In this document: positions 10,199 to 18,993 of the stretch, one piece after another
Position numbering within the stretch: position 1 is the stretch's first letter
How the letters are laid out: every line of letters begins with the position of its first letter
Assembly: GCF_947259025.1 (NCBI RefSeq)
Contig: NZ_CAMYKO010000007.1
Coordinates: forward strand, 87,945 to 151,944
DNA: 64,000 nt
Reading direction: 5' to 3'
From: an uncultured Methylophaga sp.
GTDB lineage: Bacteria; Pseudomonadota; Gammaproteobacteria; Nitrosococcales; Methylophagaceae
Program-made: the position numbers and the translations under genes
The notes under the pieces: model-generated
The model's input: only the letters and a program-made list of their open reading frames with translations
Told to the model about the DNA's origin: nothing
Databases searched by the model: none

Positions 10199-11532
10199 TG
10201 CGTTCCATCCGCAGCCGCCTTTTAATCGGCCTGACACTGGTATTGGCGCTGTTGCTGCTGGGACAGTGGCTGTGGCTGACGCTGACCATTGACAGGCTGA
10301 TTGAAAAACAGCTGATCACGCGTTTGCAGGAAGAGACGGAGAGCGTGCTGGCAAATATTCAGTTTGATCCGCAGGGGATGATGACCGTTGACCCCAGCGG
10401 CCTCGGTAGCAGTTATCAGCGCGTTTTTTCTGGCCTCTACTACACAGTCAAACAAAACGATCAGCAGATTTATTCGCGCTCGCTATGGGATTCAGAACTG
10501 GCAACTGAAGCTGTTGTCAGCGGTCAGCGAAAAACGGATTATCTGCCAGGCCCACAGGAACAGTCTTTACTGGCAGTCTCAGCGGGATACCAAAAGCAGG
10601 GCAGACGACTGACCGTCACTGTAGCCGAAGATATCCGGCCTATGCAGAGAGAGAAACAACAGTTGCAGTGGATGTTTAAGCTGATCTCAGCAGTCGGACT
10701 GCTGCTGCTCATATTACTGCAGGCAGTCATTATCAACCGTGCTTTGGACCCGTTGAAACAGACAAGGAAGCAGCTCATTCGACTGAGCCGGGGCGAAATA
10801 AGCGAGATCAGTGAACAGGGTCCGGCTGAAATCCAACCACTTTTGTCAGAGCTCAACCGTCTCATGACCAGCATGGTGGCTAAAACCCGTCGCTCAAGAC
10901 AGGCGCTGGGCAATCTGGCGCACCGTCTTAAAACCCAGTTAAGTTTACTGAACCAGGTGGCAGAGAGTGATGCGCTGCAAGAGAGGCCGGCAGTTCGTGA
11001 CCAAATTCAACAACCTGCTGCTGATATCCGCCATATTATTGACCGGGAACTGAAACGGGCCAGAGTCGCTGGCCTGACTTTGCCTGGCAAAGGCGTGGAT
11101 TTGCCAGCGCTGGTGGAGCAACTGGTGGACACCATTAAATTGATTTACCGGGATAAATCCATGCAGGTAGATTGGCAAATCAGTCAAGACGCCCGCTTTA
11201 ATGGTGATCGTGAAGATTTGCTGGAACTGCTGGGCAATTTGCTCGATAACGCAGCCAAATGGTGTCAGAGCCAGATTAAGCTCTCCATCAGTCAGGAACA
11301 GGGATTAAAACTGGTGGTAGCAGATGACGGGCCTGGCTGTGACGTGCAGGATTTATCCTCGCTTAGCCAGCGGGGCTTTCGTGCTGATGAGTCGCTACCG
11401 GGCAGTGGCCTGGGTTTGGCGATTGTCTGGGATATCGTTGAAAGTTATAGTGGCAAGCTGGAATTTGAGCGTGATTCTGTGATGGGAGGCCTGCAGGTGA
11501 CGGTGCACCTGCAGGCCGAGTCTCTGACCTAG
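10198..11532 (+). CDS. Sensor histidine kinase (PhoQ-like)
   Basis: Two membrane segments (about residues 7-30 and 160-180) enclose a periplasmic sensor domain of ~125 residues, followed by a HAMP-like linker. The phospho-acceptor His is near residue 242 in the motif NLAHRLKTQLSLL, the arrangement of PhoQ-type kinases. The ATPase domain has its N box (LLGNLLDNAAKW) and G boxes (VADDGPG, GSGLGLAI). ATG is used rather than the TTG just before it, giving a 1-base overlap with the regulator stop. Partner: the regulator immediately upstream. Confidence 0.9.
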   Translation: MRSIRSRLLIGLTLVLALLLLGQWLWLTLTIDRLIEKQLITRLQEETESVLANIQFDPQGMMTVDPSGLGSSYQRVFSGLYYTVKQNDQQIYSRSLWDSELATEAVVSGQRKTDYLPGPQEQSLLAVSAGYQKQGRRLTVTVAEDIRPMQREKQQLQWMFKLISAVGLLLLILLQAVIINRALDPLKQTRKQLIRLSRGEISEISEQGPAEIQPLLSELNRLMTSMVAKTRRSRQALGNLAHRLKTQLSLLNQVAESDALQERPAVRDQIQQPAADIRHIIDRELKRARVAGLTLPGKGVDLPALVEQLVDTIKLIYRDKSMQVDWQISQDARFNGDREDLLELLGNLLDNAAKWCQSQIKLSISQEQGLKLVVADDGPGCDVQDLSSLSQRGFRADESLPGSGLGLAIVWDIVESYSGKLEFERDSVMGGLQVTVHLQAESLT

Positions 11533-11534
11533 GT

Positions 11535-11852
11535 TTAGAACCAGTCTTTTTCGACCTTACGAACTTCGCCGGTTTTGGCGTCAACATAGACTTCCCATTC
11601 ATTGCCATCGGCATCTACGATTTCAAACTCGTAGTCCCAGCCTTTACTCATATCGCGATCTTCCAGATCAGCGTCTTCAATCACGCCGGGCTTGGCTTCA
11701 AGCGCTGCCGTTTTGGCTTGTTCCAGACTGATTAAGCCCAGCCCTTCAGATATTCTTTTCATTTCACGTACATCATCATCGGCATGCAGTGGGCTGTTCA
11801 AGGCTATCAGTGTGACTAAACCGGTCATTGTCATTGCGGTGAATGTTTTCAT
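11535..11852 (-). CDS. PepSY-domain periplasmic protein, convergent to the kinase gene
   Basis: 105 residues with a signal peptide (MKTFTAMTMTGLVTLIALNS, cleavage near LHA) and a PepSY domain (LISLEQAKTAALEAKPG, then GWDYEFEIVDADGNEWEVYV and GEVRKVEKDW). It faces the kinase gene with only 2 bases between stops and is divergent from the marR-type gene. AGGAGA ribosome site on the minus strand. It is a paralogue-like partner of the PepSY gene at the other end of the two-component operon. Confidence 0.82.
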   Translation of the reverse strand: MKTFTAMTMTGLVTLIALNSPLHADDDVREMKRISEGLGLISLEQAKTAALEAKPGVIEDADLEDRDMSKGWDYEFEIVDADGNEWEVYVDAKTGEVRKVEKDWF

Positions 11853-11957
11853 TGTTCATCTCCTTTTTTGTGTTGAACGGTTGTTATAGTAGTCAGTGAG
11901 TCTTAAATCAGACTGAAGCCTGGCTTAATTGAAAATTAATTTCTTCTATTCATGGGT

Positions 11958-11986
11958 TTGCAAATAGTTAGGCAGCTAACTATAAT
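11958..11986 (+). promoter_or_regulatory. Sigma-70 promoter of marR-type gene with operator in the spacer
   Basis: TTGCAA and a perfect TATAAT are separated by 17 bases. The spacer is filled by the inverted repeat TAGTTAG-GCAG-CTAACTA (11965-11982), so a bound dimer would block RNA polymerase. The ATG of the gene lies 6-7 bases after the -10 box, close to the expected transcription start, which suggests a leaderless or nearly leaderless mRNA. Confidence 0.7.
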
Positions 11987-11992
11987 GCATTA

Positions 11993-12496
11993 ATGCTTGA
12001 ACTCAGAGAACTGCCGGACGCCCATATACTCAAAAAGTTTGCCGATCGTTATCCTGATGCAGATATCGACCAGATCCTGCAGTTTCTGACTTTTCTGCAT
12101 GTGGCGACCGATCTGTCGAATGGCCTGGACCGCTATCTGGCCTCACATGATTTGTTACAGGGCCGCTGGTGGGTGCTGATTTTGCTGATGCGTGAGGATG
12201 ATCACTGTGCCAGCCCCTCGAAACTGGCTGAGAAAGCCGGAGTCAGTCGTGCCACGATGACAGGCCTGATAGACAGTCTGCAGCGCGATAAACTGGTCAG
12301 CCGAAGCACCTCCAATAAGGATCGTCGCCAGACACTGGTTCGTTTGACCCGGGCTGGTCAGAAAAAGCTGGATGACGTTATGCCAGATTATTACCGGCGA
12401 CTGAACCAGTTAATGTCTGCACTGAGCAAACAAGAGGGCGACATGCTGATGAGCATTTTATCCAAGTTGAGACAGCAGTCAGCGGTGTTCGACTGA
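11993..12496 (+). CDS. MarR-family transcriptional regulator
   Basis: 167 residues with the MarR winged-helix layout: dimerisation helices at both ends, helix-turn-helix around residues 75-100 (SPSKLAEKAGVSRATMTGLI), and a beta wing with the NKDRRQTLVRLT signature near residue 105. Such proteins are dimeric repressors released by small ligands or oxidation. The palindrome in its own promoter and the matching palindrome before the next gene suggest that it controls itself and that gene. The start has no ribosome-binding site because the promoter -10 box is so close. Confidence 0.88.
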   Translation: MLELRELPDAHILKKFADRYPDADIDQILQFLTFLHVATDLSNGLDRYLASHDLLQGRWWVLILLMREDDHCASPSKLAEKAGVSRATMTGLIDSLQRDKLVSRSTSNKDRRQTLVRLTRAGQKKLDDVMPDYYRRLNQLMSALSKQEGDMLMSILSKLRQQSAVFD

Positions 12497-12584
12497 GAGG
12501 ACTTGGGGATTCAGTCTCAGCATTAACATACAAAACAGCCACACTAAGCGTTGGATTTGAAAAAACAACAACTTTAATTTTTTA

Positions 12585-12598
12585 ATTAGCTTCCTAAT
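12585..12598 (+). promoter_or_regulatory. MarR-type operator before the SnoaL-like gene
   Basis: ATTAG-CTTC-CTAAT is an inverted repeat with the same core (TTAG, 4 bases, CTAA) as the palindrome in the promoter of the upstream regulator. It lies about 20 bases before the start codon, near the expected transcription start, so binding there should repress. Confidence 0.6.
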
Positions 12599-12617
12599 CA
12601 ATAACAGGAGAAAACCC

Positions 12618-13055
12618 ATGAAAAAAGTGATCATGACCCTAGCCGCTCTGAGCCTGAGCGGTGCTGCAATGGCAGACACACCACAGTCGATTGTCAGCAA
12701 AGCCAATCAGCAATGGAACCAGGCACTGAATCAGGGCAATGTGGAACAGTTGGTTTCGCTCTATGATAAGACGGCCACCGTTTCTCCGGGTAATGGTGCC
12801 GTGCTGGAAGGTCACGATGAAATCAAGACCTTGTTCAGCGGTTTTATCAATAATGGGGTGCATAACCACCAGATTGAAACTGTTGATGTGATGGCCAGTG
12901 ATGAGCAAATCACGCAGATTGGCTACTGGCAGGCCGAAGGTGTCGATGCCGAGCAACAACCGACCTCATTCGGCGGCGTTCTGATCACCGTGCTGGAGAA
13001 GAACGCTGAAGGAGAGTGGGCACTGCAATCCCACGTCTGGAATATGAAACCGTAA
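12618..13055 (+). CDS. Secreted SnoaL-like/DUF4440 (SgcJ/EcaC type) protein
   Basis: 145 residues. Signal peptide MKKVIMTLAALSLSGAAMA followed by a cone-shaped NTF2-like domain: helix SIVSKANQQWNQALNQGNVE, then LVSLYDKTATVSPGNGAVLEG and strands up to the C-terminal WALQSHVWNMKP. These proteins bind small hydrophobic ligands or act as isomerases; function here is unknown. GGAG ribosome site. The shared operator suggests control by the MarR-type protein 120 bases upstream. Confidence 0.72.
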   Translation: MKKVIMTLAALSLSGAAMADTPQSIVSKANQQWNQALNQGNVEQLVSLYDKTATVSPGNGAVLEGHDEIKTLFSGFINNGVHNHQIETVDVMASDEQITQIGYWQAEGVDAEQQPTSFGGVLITVLEKNAEGEWALQSHVWNMKP

Positions 13056-13137
13056 AGCTGAAAACTCGCATTTCTATACCACGCTGTCACAGGGATGTGA
13101 TGGCATTTTAATCAAAATAGCCAGAAACGATTCCAGA

Positions 13138-13188
13138 TGGTGCAAGCATGACTTATTTTGGTGCGTAAATAAGTATTCTCTGCACCAA
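13138..13188 (+). promoter_or_regulatory. Possible activator half-sites upstream of nirB
   Basis: Three GGTGC/GCACC elements occur 50-100 bases before the sigma-54 promoter: TGGTGCA at 13138, TTGGTGCG at 13158 and TGCACCAA at 13181. The last two are perfect inverted arms (TTGGTGC/GCACCAA) with a 17-base spacer. NtrC sites are built from TGCAC and GTGCA halves, but the order here is not the usual one, so the assignment is tentative. Confidence 0.35.
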
Positions 13189-13239
13189 TTAAGAGCTCTC
13201 CAGAAAACGTATTTTCAACTATATCAATGCCTTAAGAAA

Positions 13240-13255
13240 TGGCACGGTCATTGCG
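13240..13255 (+). promoter_or_regulatory. Sigma-54 promoter of nirB-nirD-nasA
   Basis: TGGCACG-GTCA-TTGC is an essentially perfect -24/-12 element, with GG and GC at the required 12-base interval. Transcription should begin near 13265, giving a short leader of ~24 bases before the nirB ATG, without a terminator or ANTAR-type hairpins. Confidence 0.85.
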
Positions 13256-13288
13256 ATAGTGTGAAAATAGTTATGACCGGAGAGATCC

Positions 13289-15721
13289 ATGAGAGAAAAA
13301 TTAGTCCTGATTGGTAATGGTATGGCAGGAGTACGCACGCTGGAGGAATTACTCAAGCTGGCGCCTGAAAAATACGACATTACTGTTTTTGGTGAAGAGC
13401 CGTACGGCAACTACAACCGCATCATGTTATCCCCCGTGCTGGCGGGTGAAAAAACCATTGATGAGATCATGATTAATGATCTGCAGTGGTATGAAGATAA
13501 CAACATTACTTTGCATGCGGGTAAAAAAGTCACCGAGATTGATCGTGTGAACCGCCGGGTCATCGCCGATGATGGCACGGTCGAAGAATACGACCGTCTG
13601 TTGCTGGCGACCGGCTCACGTCCGTTTATCCTGCCGTTGCCCGGTGCTGACCTGCCCGGTGTGATCAGTTTCCGCGATATCAAAGACGTGGATACCATGC
13701 TCGAAACCTCCAAGAGCCGTAAGAGAGCCGTGGTTATTGGTGGCGGTCTGCTGGGCCTGGAAGCCGCTAACGGCCTGATGCTGCAGGGTATGGATGTCAC
13801 TGTCGTGCATATCAGCGGCATTCTGATGAATCAGCAACTGGACGAATCGGCTTCTGATCTGATGTTGGAGGAACTGCAGGCTAAGGGCATGAAGTTCCTG
13901 ATGAATCACGCCACTGAATCCATCAGCGGCGACGACTGGGTGAAAAAAATTCACTTTAAGGACGGCACCGAGCTGGATACCGATCTGGTCGTGATGGCCG
14001 TAGGTATCCGCCCCAACACTGAGCTGGCTGAGTCTGCCGGTATTCACGCTGAGCGAGGTATTGTGGTGGATGACACCATGCAGACCTTTGACCCGACCAT
14101 TTATTCGGTGGGTGAGTGTGTGCAGCATCGTAACCAGACTTTCGGCCTGGTGGCCCCTTTGTTCGAGCAGGCCAAGGTCTGTGCCAACCACCTGGCGAAA
14201 ATGGGTATCGCTCGCTATATCAGCACCGTCACCTCTACCAAGCTCAAAGTGACTGGCATTGATCTGTTCTCGGCCGGGGATTTCAACGGTGATGAAGACA
14301 GTGAAGACCTGGTGTTTAAAGATGCTGCGCGCCGCGTCTACAAGAAGCTGGTGATCAAGAATGACAAGCTGATCGGTGTGGTGCTCTACGGCGATACCGT
14401 TGATGGCACCTGGTATTTCCAGTTGATGAAAGACGAGACGGATGTCTCCGATATCCGTGAGAACATGCTGTTTGGTCAGCATCATATCGGTGACTCAGGT
14501 CATGGCGCTGCCAACTCCACCGATAACCTGCCGGATGATGCAGAAATCTGTGGTTGTAACGGTGTTTGTAAGGGCGATATCACTTCTGCCATTGCCGAAC
14601 ACAGTCTCTTTACCCTGGACGAGGTGAAGGCACACACCAAGGCATCAGCTTCTTGTGGTTCCTGTGCGGGCCTGGTTGAACAGATCCTGGCCTCAGAGCT
14701 GGGCAGCGACTTTAACGACACACCGAGCAAGAAGGCGCTGTGTGGTTGTACCGACATGTCGCATGACGAGGTGAAAACCGCGATTAAACAGCAGGAACTG
14801 AAAACCATTCCCCAGCTGATGGATGCACTGGAATGGCAAAATGAAGATGGCTGTCATGTCTGCCGTCCGGCGCTCAACTACTACATGCTCAGTAGCTGGC
14901 CTAATGAATACAATGATGACCCGCAGTCACGCTTTATCAATGAGCGGGTGCATGCCAATATTCAAAAAGACGGAACTTACTCTGTTGTGCCGCGGATCTG
15001 GGGCGGGGTGACTAACCCGAGAGAGCTGAGGGCGATTGCTGATATTTCCGACAAATATGAAGTACCGACCGTGAAAATTACCGGTGGTCAGCGTATCGAC
15101 TTGCTGGGTGTGAAAAAAGACGATCTGCCCAAAATGTGGGCTGATTTAAGCAGCGCCGGTTTTGTTTCCGGTCATGCTTACGGTAAGTCTTTGCGTACCG
15201 TCAAAACTTGCGTCGGTAGTGAATGGTGCCGCTTCGGTACCCAAGATTCGACCGGTCTAGGTATCAAGGTTGAGAAAATGACCTGGGGTAGCTGGACACC
15301 GCATAAATTCAAGATTGCGGTATCAGGCTGTCCACGTAACTGTGCTGAGGCCACCATCAAGGATATCGGCGTTGTTTGTGTGGATTCCGGCTATGAACTG
15401 CATGTGGGCGGTAATGGCGGTATCAAAGTTCGCGCCACTGATTTCCTCTGCAAAGTGGATACCGAAGAAGAAGCCATGGAGTACATTGCAGCCTATATGC
15501 AACTCTATCGTGAGGAAGGGCATTACCTGGAGCGGACCGCGCCATGGATCGAACGCGTGGGGCTCAAGCATGTGCAATCGCTGGTGGTGGATGACGAAGC
15601 CAACCGCAAGGCGCTGGCCGAGCGTTTCTATGAGTCACAGGAAAACGCGCAGGATGATCCGTGGGCAGAACATGCTGCCAAGCACAAAGAAAACTACATT
15701 CCGATTAAACAAGTAAGCTAG
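13289..15721 (+). CDS. nirB: Assimilatory NAD(P)H nitrite reductase, large subunit
   Basis: Reduces nitrite to ammonium in the cytoplasm. The N-terminal flavoprotein part has FAD and NAD(P)H folds (GNGMAGVRTLEELL; GGGLLGLEAANGL near residue 148). Two BFD-like [2Fe-2S] modules follow, the first from about residue 420 (CGCNGVC...CGSC) and the second from ~485 (CGC...CHVC). The sulfite/nitrite reductase half carries the siroheme-[4Fe-4S] ligands CVGSEWC (near 640) and CPRNC (near 680). 810 residues, close to the NirB norm. GGAGA ribosome site. First gene of the sigma-54 controlled operon with nirD and nasA. Confidence 0.95.
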   Translation: MREKLVLIGNGMAGVRTLEELLKLAPEKYDITVFGEEPYGNYNRIMLSPVLAGEKTIDEIMINDLQWYEDNNITLHAGKKVTEIDRVNRRVIADDGTVEEYDRLLLATGSRPFILPLPGADLPGVISFRDIKDVDTMLETSKSRKRAVVIGGGLLGLEAANGLMLQGMDVTVVHISGILMNQQLDESASDLMLEELQAKGMKFLMNHATESISGDDWVKKIHFKDGTELDTDLVVMAVGIRPNTELAESAGIHAERGIVVDDTMQTFDPTIYSVGECVQHRNQTFGLVAPLFEQAKVCANHLAKMGIARYISTVTSTKLKVTGIDLFSAGDFNGDEDSEDLVFKDAARRVYKKLVIKNDKLIGVVLYGDTVDGTWYFQLMKDETDVSDIRENMLFGQHHIGDSGHGAANSTDNLPDDAEICGCNGVCKGDITSAIAEHSLFTLDEVKAHTKASASCGSCAGLVEQILASELGSDFNDTPSKKALCGCTDMSHDEVKTAIKQQELKTIPQLMDALEWQNEDGCHVCRPALNYYMLSSWPNEYNDDPQSRFINERVHANIQKDGTYSVVPRIWGGVTNPRELRAIADISDKYEVPTVKITGGQRIDLLGVKKDDLPKMWADLSSAGFVSGHAYGKSLRTVKTCVGSEWCRFGTQDSTGLGIKVEKMTWGSWTPHKFKIAVSGCPRNCAEATIKDIGVVCVDSGYELHVGGNGGIKVRATDFLCKVDTEEEAMEYIAAYMQLYREEGHYLERTAPWIERVGLKHVQSLVVDDEANRKALAERFYESQENAQDDPWAEHAAKHKENYIPIKQVS

Positions 15722-15729
15722 AGGTAAGC

Positions 15730-16035
15730 ATGAGCTGGACCGAAGTTGGCCCACTGGCCGATATTCCCAACAAAGGGTCTCGCGTTCTCGAGACCCCTGA
15801 CGGCAACGTCGCCGTTTTCAGAACCGCAGGCGATGAAGTCTTTGCGTTGTATGACCAGTGTCCGCACAAAGCCGGACCGCTATCCCAGGGTATCGTTTAT
15901 GATAAACGGGTAGCCTGTCCACTGCATAACTGGGTCATCGATATGGAAAGTGGCGAAGCCACCGGACCGGACGAAGGCTGCACACGTACTTTTGAGACTA
16001 AAGTCGAAGACGGCGTGATCTTTATTTCGCTTTAA
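15730..16035 (+). CDS. nirD: Nitrite reductase small subunit with intact Rieske motif
   Basis: 101-residue NirD/Rieske-like protein placed 8 bases after nirB. It keeps both Rieske ligand pairs, CPH (near residue 41) and CPLHNW (near residue 60), so it should hold a [2Fe-2S] cluster, unlike the E. coli NirD fold, which has lost these residues. It is expected to bind the large subunit and pass or tune electron flow to siroheme. GAGGTAAGC ribosome site precedes the ATG. Confidence 0.92.
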   Translation: MSWTEVGPLADIPNKGSRVLETPDGNVAVFRTAGDEVFALYDQCPHKAGPLSQGIVYDKRVACPLHNWVIDMESGEATGPDEGCTRTFETKVEDGVIFISL

Positions 16036-16049
16036 AAGAGTCATCTGTT

Positions 16050-18698
16050 TTGGGTAAAGAACAAACTATTCAGACTACCTGCCCCTACTGTGGTGTCGGT
16101 TGCGGTGTGCTGGCCACACCGCAGGCCGACGGTACGGTCTCGATTGAGGGGGATCAAAACCATCCAGCTAACCTGGGACGCCTCTGTTCCAAAGGGTCGG
16201 CGCTGGGGGAAACGGTCGATCTCAGCAACAGGTTGCTCTATCCCAAAGTCGACGGCAAACGCGTGTCCTGGGACTCGGCGCTGAATAATGTCAGCCGCCG
16301 CTTCCGTGACATCATCGACAAATACGGCCCCGACGCAGTGGGCTTTTACGTTTCGGGTCAGATCCTGACTGAGGATTACTACACCGCCAACAAGCTGATG
16401 AAAGGCTTTATCGGCAGTGCTAATATCGACACCAACTCGCGGCTTTGTATGTCTTCTGCCGTGGTCGGTTACAAACGGGCTTTCGGTAGCGACTCGGTGC
16501 CCTGCAGCTATGAAGATCTGGAACAGGCCGACTTGATCGTGATGGTCGGTTCCAACCTCGCCTGGTGTCACCCGGTGATTTATCAGCGCATCAACCAGGC
16601 CAAGCAGGACCGGCCGGATATGAAAGTCGTGGTGATCGATCCCCGCAAGACGTCAACCAGTGATATTGCCGATCTGCACCTGCCATTACGCCCTGGCTCC
16701 GATGGCACCCTGTTTAACGGTCTGCTGAACTTCCTTAAACAGGAAGATTACCTCGATATGGACTTCCTCGAACAGCATACCGAAGGCTTTTCTGCTGCCT
16801 TAAAAGCGGCCAAGGAGACGGCCGGTAATATTCCGCAGGTATCCGCTGTGACCGAGCTGCCGGAAGATGACATTGTTAAGTTCTACCAGTTATTTGCCTC
16901 TACCGAGAAGACCATCACGCTGTATTCTCAGGGGCTGAACCAGTCGACTTCGGGCACCGATAAAAACAACAGCATTATCAATTGCCACCTGGCGACTGGC
17001 CGCGTGGGTAATCCTGCGATGGGGCCGTTTTCGATTACCGGCCAGCCCAATGCGATGGGGGGACGCGAAGTCGGCGGTCTGAGTAATCAACTGGCGGCCC
17101 ATATGGAGATCACCAACCCCGAACATCATGACCGGGTCTCGCGCTTTTGGGATACCGATCGTCTGGCAACTGAAAATGGTGCCAAGGCCATTGATATGTT
17201 CAAGGATGTGGCGGCGGGCAAAATCAAGGCTGTCTGGATCATGGCCACCAACCCGGTGGTCAGTCTGCCTGAAGCCGATGCTGTCAAAGCGGCGCTGGAA
17301 AACTGCGAACTGGTGGTCGTGTCGGAATGCGAGAGCAATACCGACTCCACAGAACTCGCCGATATTTTGTTGCCGGCGGCCGCCTGGGGTGAAAAAGACG
17401 GTACCGTCACCAACTCTGAACGCCGGATCAGCCATCAGCGCGCCTTTTTGCCATTACCCGGTGAGGCTAAACCCGACTGGTGGATCATCACCCAGGTGGC
17501 TCGTAAGATGGGCTTTGAAAAAGCCTTCCCGTTTGAAAAACCGGTCGATGTCTTCCGTGAACATGCCCGCCTGTCGGCATTTGAAAATGACGGCAGCCGC
17601 GATTTTGATTTGAGCGCACTGGCCGATATTACTGACGAAGCCTATGAAAAACTGGCACCGATTCAGTGGCCGGTGACGGAGCAGGCCCCGGCTGGTACGG
17701 CTAGATTATTCAGCGATAAAAAGTTCTTTACCCCCAGCGGTAAAGCACGCATGGTGCCGATAGAACCGCGATTACCGCAAAACCTGACCTCGGATGAATA
17801 CCCGCTGGTGCTCAACACCGGCCGTATCCGCGATCAGTGGCATACCATGACCCGTACCGGTCGAGCGGTAAGACTCAATGCTCATATTCCGGAACCGATG
17901 GTGCAGATCCACCCGGTCGATGCCGCCAACTGGGATCTGACCGATGGGGCGCTGGCTATGGTCAGCAGCCAGTGGGGCAAGATGATTGTGCGTGTGGTGA
18001 TGACCGATGAGCAGCGGCCGGGCAGCGTATTTGTGCCGATTCACTGGAGTAACCAGTTTGCCTCAATGGCGCGGGTCGATGCTTTGGTGGCGGCGGTTTA
18101 CGACCCGCTATCAGGTCAACCTGAATCCAAACATACGCCAGTCAAAATTCGTCCTTATCAACCGACCTGGCATGGCTTTATCCTGTCGCGCCATCCGATT
18201 TCAGTGAAAGATGCCAATTACTGGGTCAAGGTCAGAGGTGCCCAGTTCTGGCGCTATGAAATTGCCGGTGAGAAAGAGATTACCAATCCGGTGTCCTGGG
18301 CACAGGAGCATTTGGGAAAAGAGGGCGAATGGCTGGACTTTATTGATAAAAAAGCCGGTCGCTACCGGGCCGGGATTATTGTCAGAAACCGGCTTGAAGG
18401 CGTTGTCTTTATAGCGCCCAGCCACGAATTACCGGCGCGCTCATGGTTATCGCAATTGTTTGCCACTGACGCGCTCAGTGACGAAGAGCGATACAGCCTG
18501 CTGGTAGGACAGCCCGGCAAGGGGCAAAAAGATTGTGGTGCGATTGTCTGCTCCTGTTTTGGCGTTGGTGAGAACACGCTCAAGGAAGCCATCGGCACCG
18601 GCCATGTCAAATCGGTGGAGGAGATTGGCAGCAAGCTCAATGCCGGGACAAACTGTGGCTCCTGTGTACCGGAGTTAAAAAAGCTGCTGGGCCATTAA
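16050..18698 (+). CDS. nasA: Assimilatory nitrate reductase, catalytic subunit
   Basis: Cytoplasmic molybdopterin enzyme that reduces nitrate to nitrite. The N-terminal [4Fe-4S] motif uses Cys11, Cys14, Cys18 and Cys46 (TCPYCGVGC...LGRLCSKG). The Mo ligand is probably the Cys in SRLCMSSAVVGYKRAFGSD near residue 133. After the MopB domains and the C-terminal dinucleotide-binding domain there is a BFD-like [2Fe-2S] module (CSCFGVG near 835, NCGSC near 871), as in NasA/NarB-type enzymes that take electrons from a flavoprotein or ferredoxin. No signal peptide. The only sensible start is a TTG 14 bases after nirD. Confidence 0.95.
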   Translation: MGKEQTIQTTCPYCGVGCGVLATPQADGTVSIEGDQNHPANLGRLCSKGSALGETVDLSNRLLYPKVDGKRVSWDSALNNVSRRFRDIIDKYGPDAVGFYVSGQILTEDYYTANKLMKGFIGSANIDTNSRLCMSSAVVGYKRAFGSDSVPCSYEDLEQADLIVMVGSNLAWCHPVIYQRINQAKQDRPDMKVVVIDPRKTSTSDIADLHLPLRPGSDGTLFNGLLNFLKQEDYLDMDFLEQHTEGFSAALKAAKETAGNIPQVSAVTELPEDDIVKFYQLFASTEKTITLYSQGLNQSTSGTDKNNSIINCHLATGRVGNPAMGPFSITGQPNAMGGREVGGLSNQLAAHMEITNPEHHDRVSRFWDTDRLATENGAKAIDMFKDVAAGKIKAVWIMATNPVVSLPEADAVKAALENCELVVVSECESNTDSTELADILLPAAAWGEKDGTVTNSERRISHQRAFLPLPGEAKPDWWIITQVARKMGFEKAFPFEKPVDVFREHARLSAFENDGSRDFDLSALADITDEAYEKLAPIQWPVTEQAPAGTARLFSDKKFFTPSGKARMVPIEPRLPQNLTSDEYPLVLNTGRIRDQWHTMTRTGRAVRLNAHIPEPMVQIHPVDAANWDLTDGALAMVSSQWGKMIVRVVMTDEQRPGSVFVPIHWSNQFASMARVDALVAAVYDPLSGQPESKHTPVKIRPYQPTWHGFILSRHPISVKDANYWVKVRGAQFWRYEIAGEKEITNPVSWAQEHLGKEGEWLDFIDKKAGRYRAGIIVRNRLEGVVFIAPSHELPARSWLSQLFATDALSDEERYSLLVGQPGKGQKDCGAIVCSCFGVGENTLKEAIGTGHVKSVEEIGSKLNAGTNCGSCVPELKKLLGH

Positions 18699-18730
18699 TC
18701 ACCACCCAGATTGCCAAGCCTGACAACGAG

Positions 18731-18766
18731 AGGCCGGGAGAGTCATACAGCTCCCGGCCTTTTTTA
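18731..18766 (+). terminator. Intrinsic terminator after nasA
   Basis: Perfect 10-bp GC-rich stem AGGCCGGGAG/CTCCCGGCCT with a 10-base loop followed by a run of T. It ends the nirB-nirD-nasA transcript. Confidence 0.9.
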
Positions 18767-18898
18767 TTTCTTTCACATAGTCAGTCTTGTTTCGTACTAG
18801 TGCAGTATCGAATGAAATAAGTATCCAATTGGTGCATTTTATGTGGTGGTTTTATAATAAACCTTATAAAATCCAATAAAATCAATCATATAACGAAT

Positions 18899-18914
18899 TG
18901 GCACCATGGTTGCA
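18899..18914 (+). promoter_or_regulatory. Sigma-54 promoter of the nitrate-island porin
   Basis: TGGCACC-ATGG-TTGCA matches the -24/-12 consensus with GG and GC correctly spaced. A TTGGTGCA half-site lies about 70 bases upstream (near 18829), next to an AAATAAGTAT stretch that also occurs upstream of nirB. Transcription should start near 18924, just before the ANTAR-type leader. Confidence 0.82.
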
Positions 18915-18933
18915 AACGTTAAGACTAGTGACT

Positions 18934-18993
18934 CTGCAACGATGCAGCTAATTTTAAGTTTTTACAATAATTATTAATCAAGGTAACGAAGCC
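18934..18993 (+). promoter_or_regulatory. ANTAR-target two-hairpin leader of the porin gene
   Basis: First hairpin: CTGC-AACGAT-GCAG (18934-18947). Second: GGT-AACGAA-GCC (18982-18993). Both have six-base loops with A at position 1 and G at position 4, the signature of RNAs bound by ANTAR antiterminators. The second hairpin uses bases of the 5' arm of the terminator that follows, so forming or stabilising it should prevent termination. The NasT-like ANTAR protein encoded 2.6 kb downstream is the obvious ligand. Confidence 0.78.

Noticed and set aside
13616-14485. 289-residue minus-strand frame opposite nirB
   Set aside because: Antisense shadow of the flavoprotein part of nirB with unnatural His/Gln-rich sequence.
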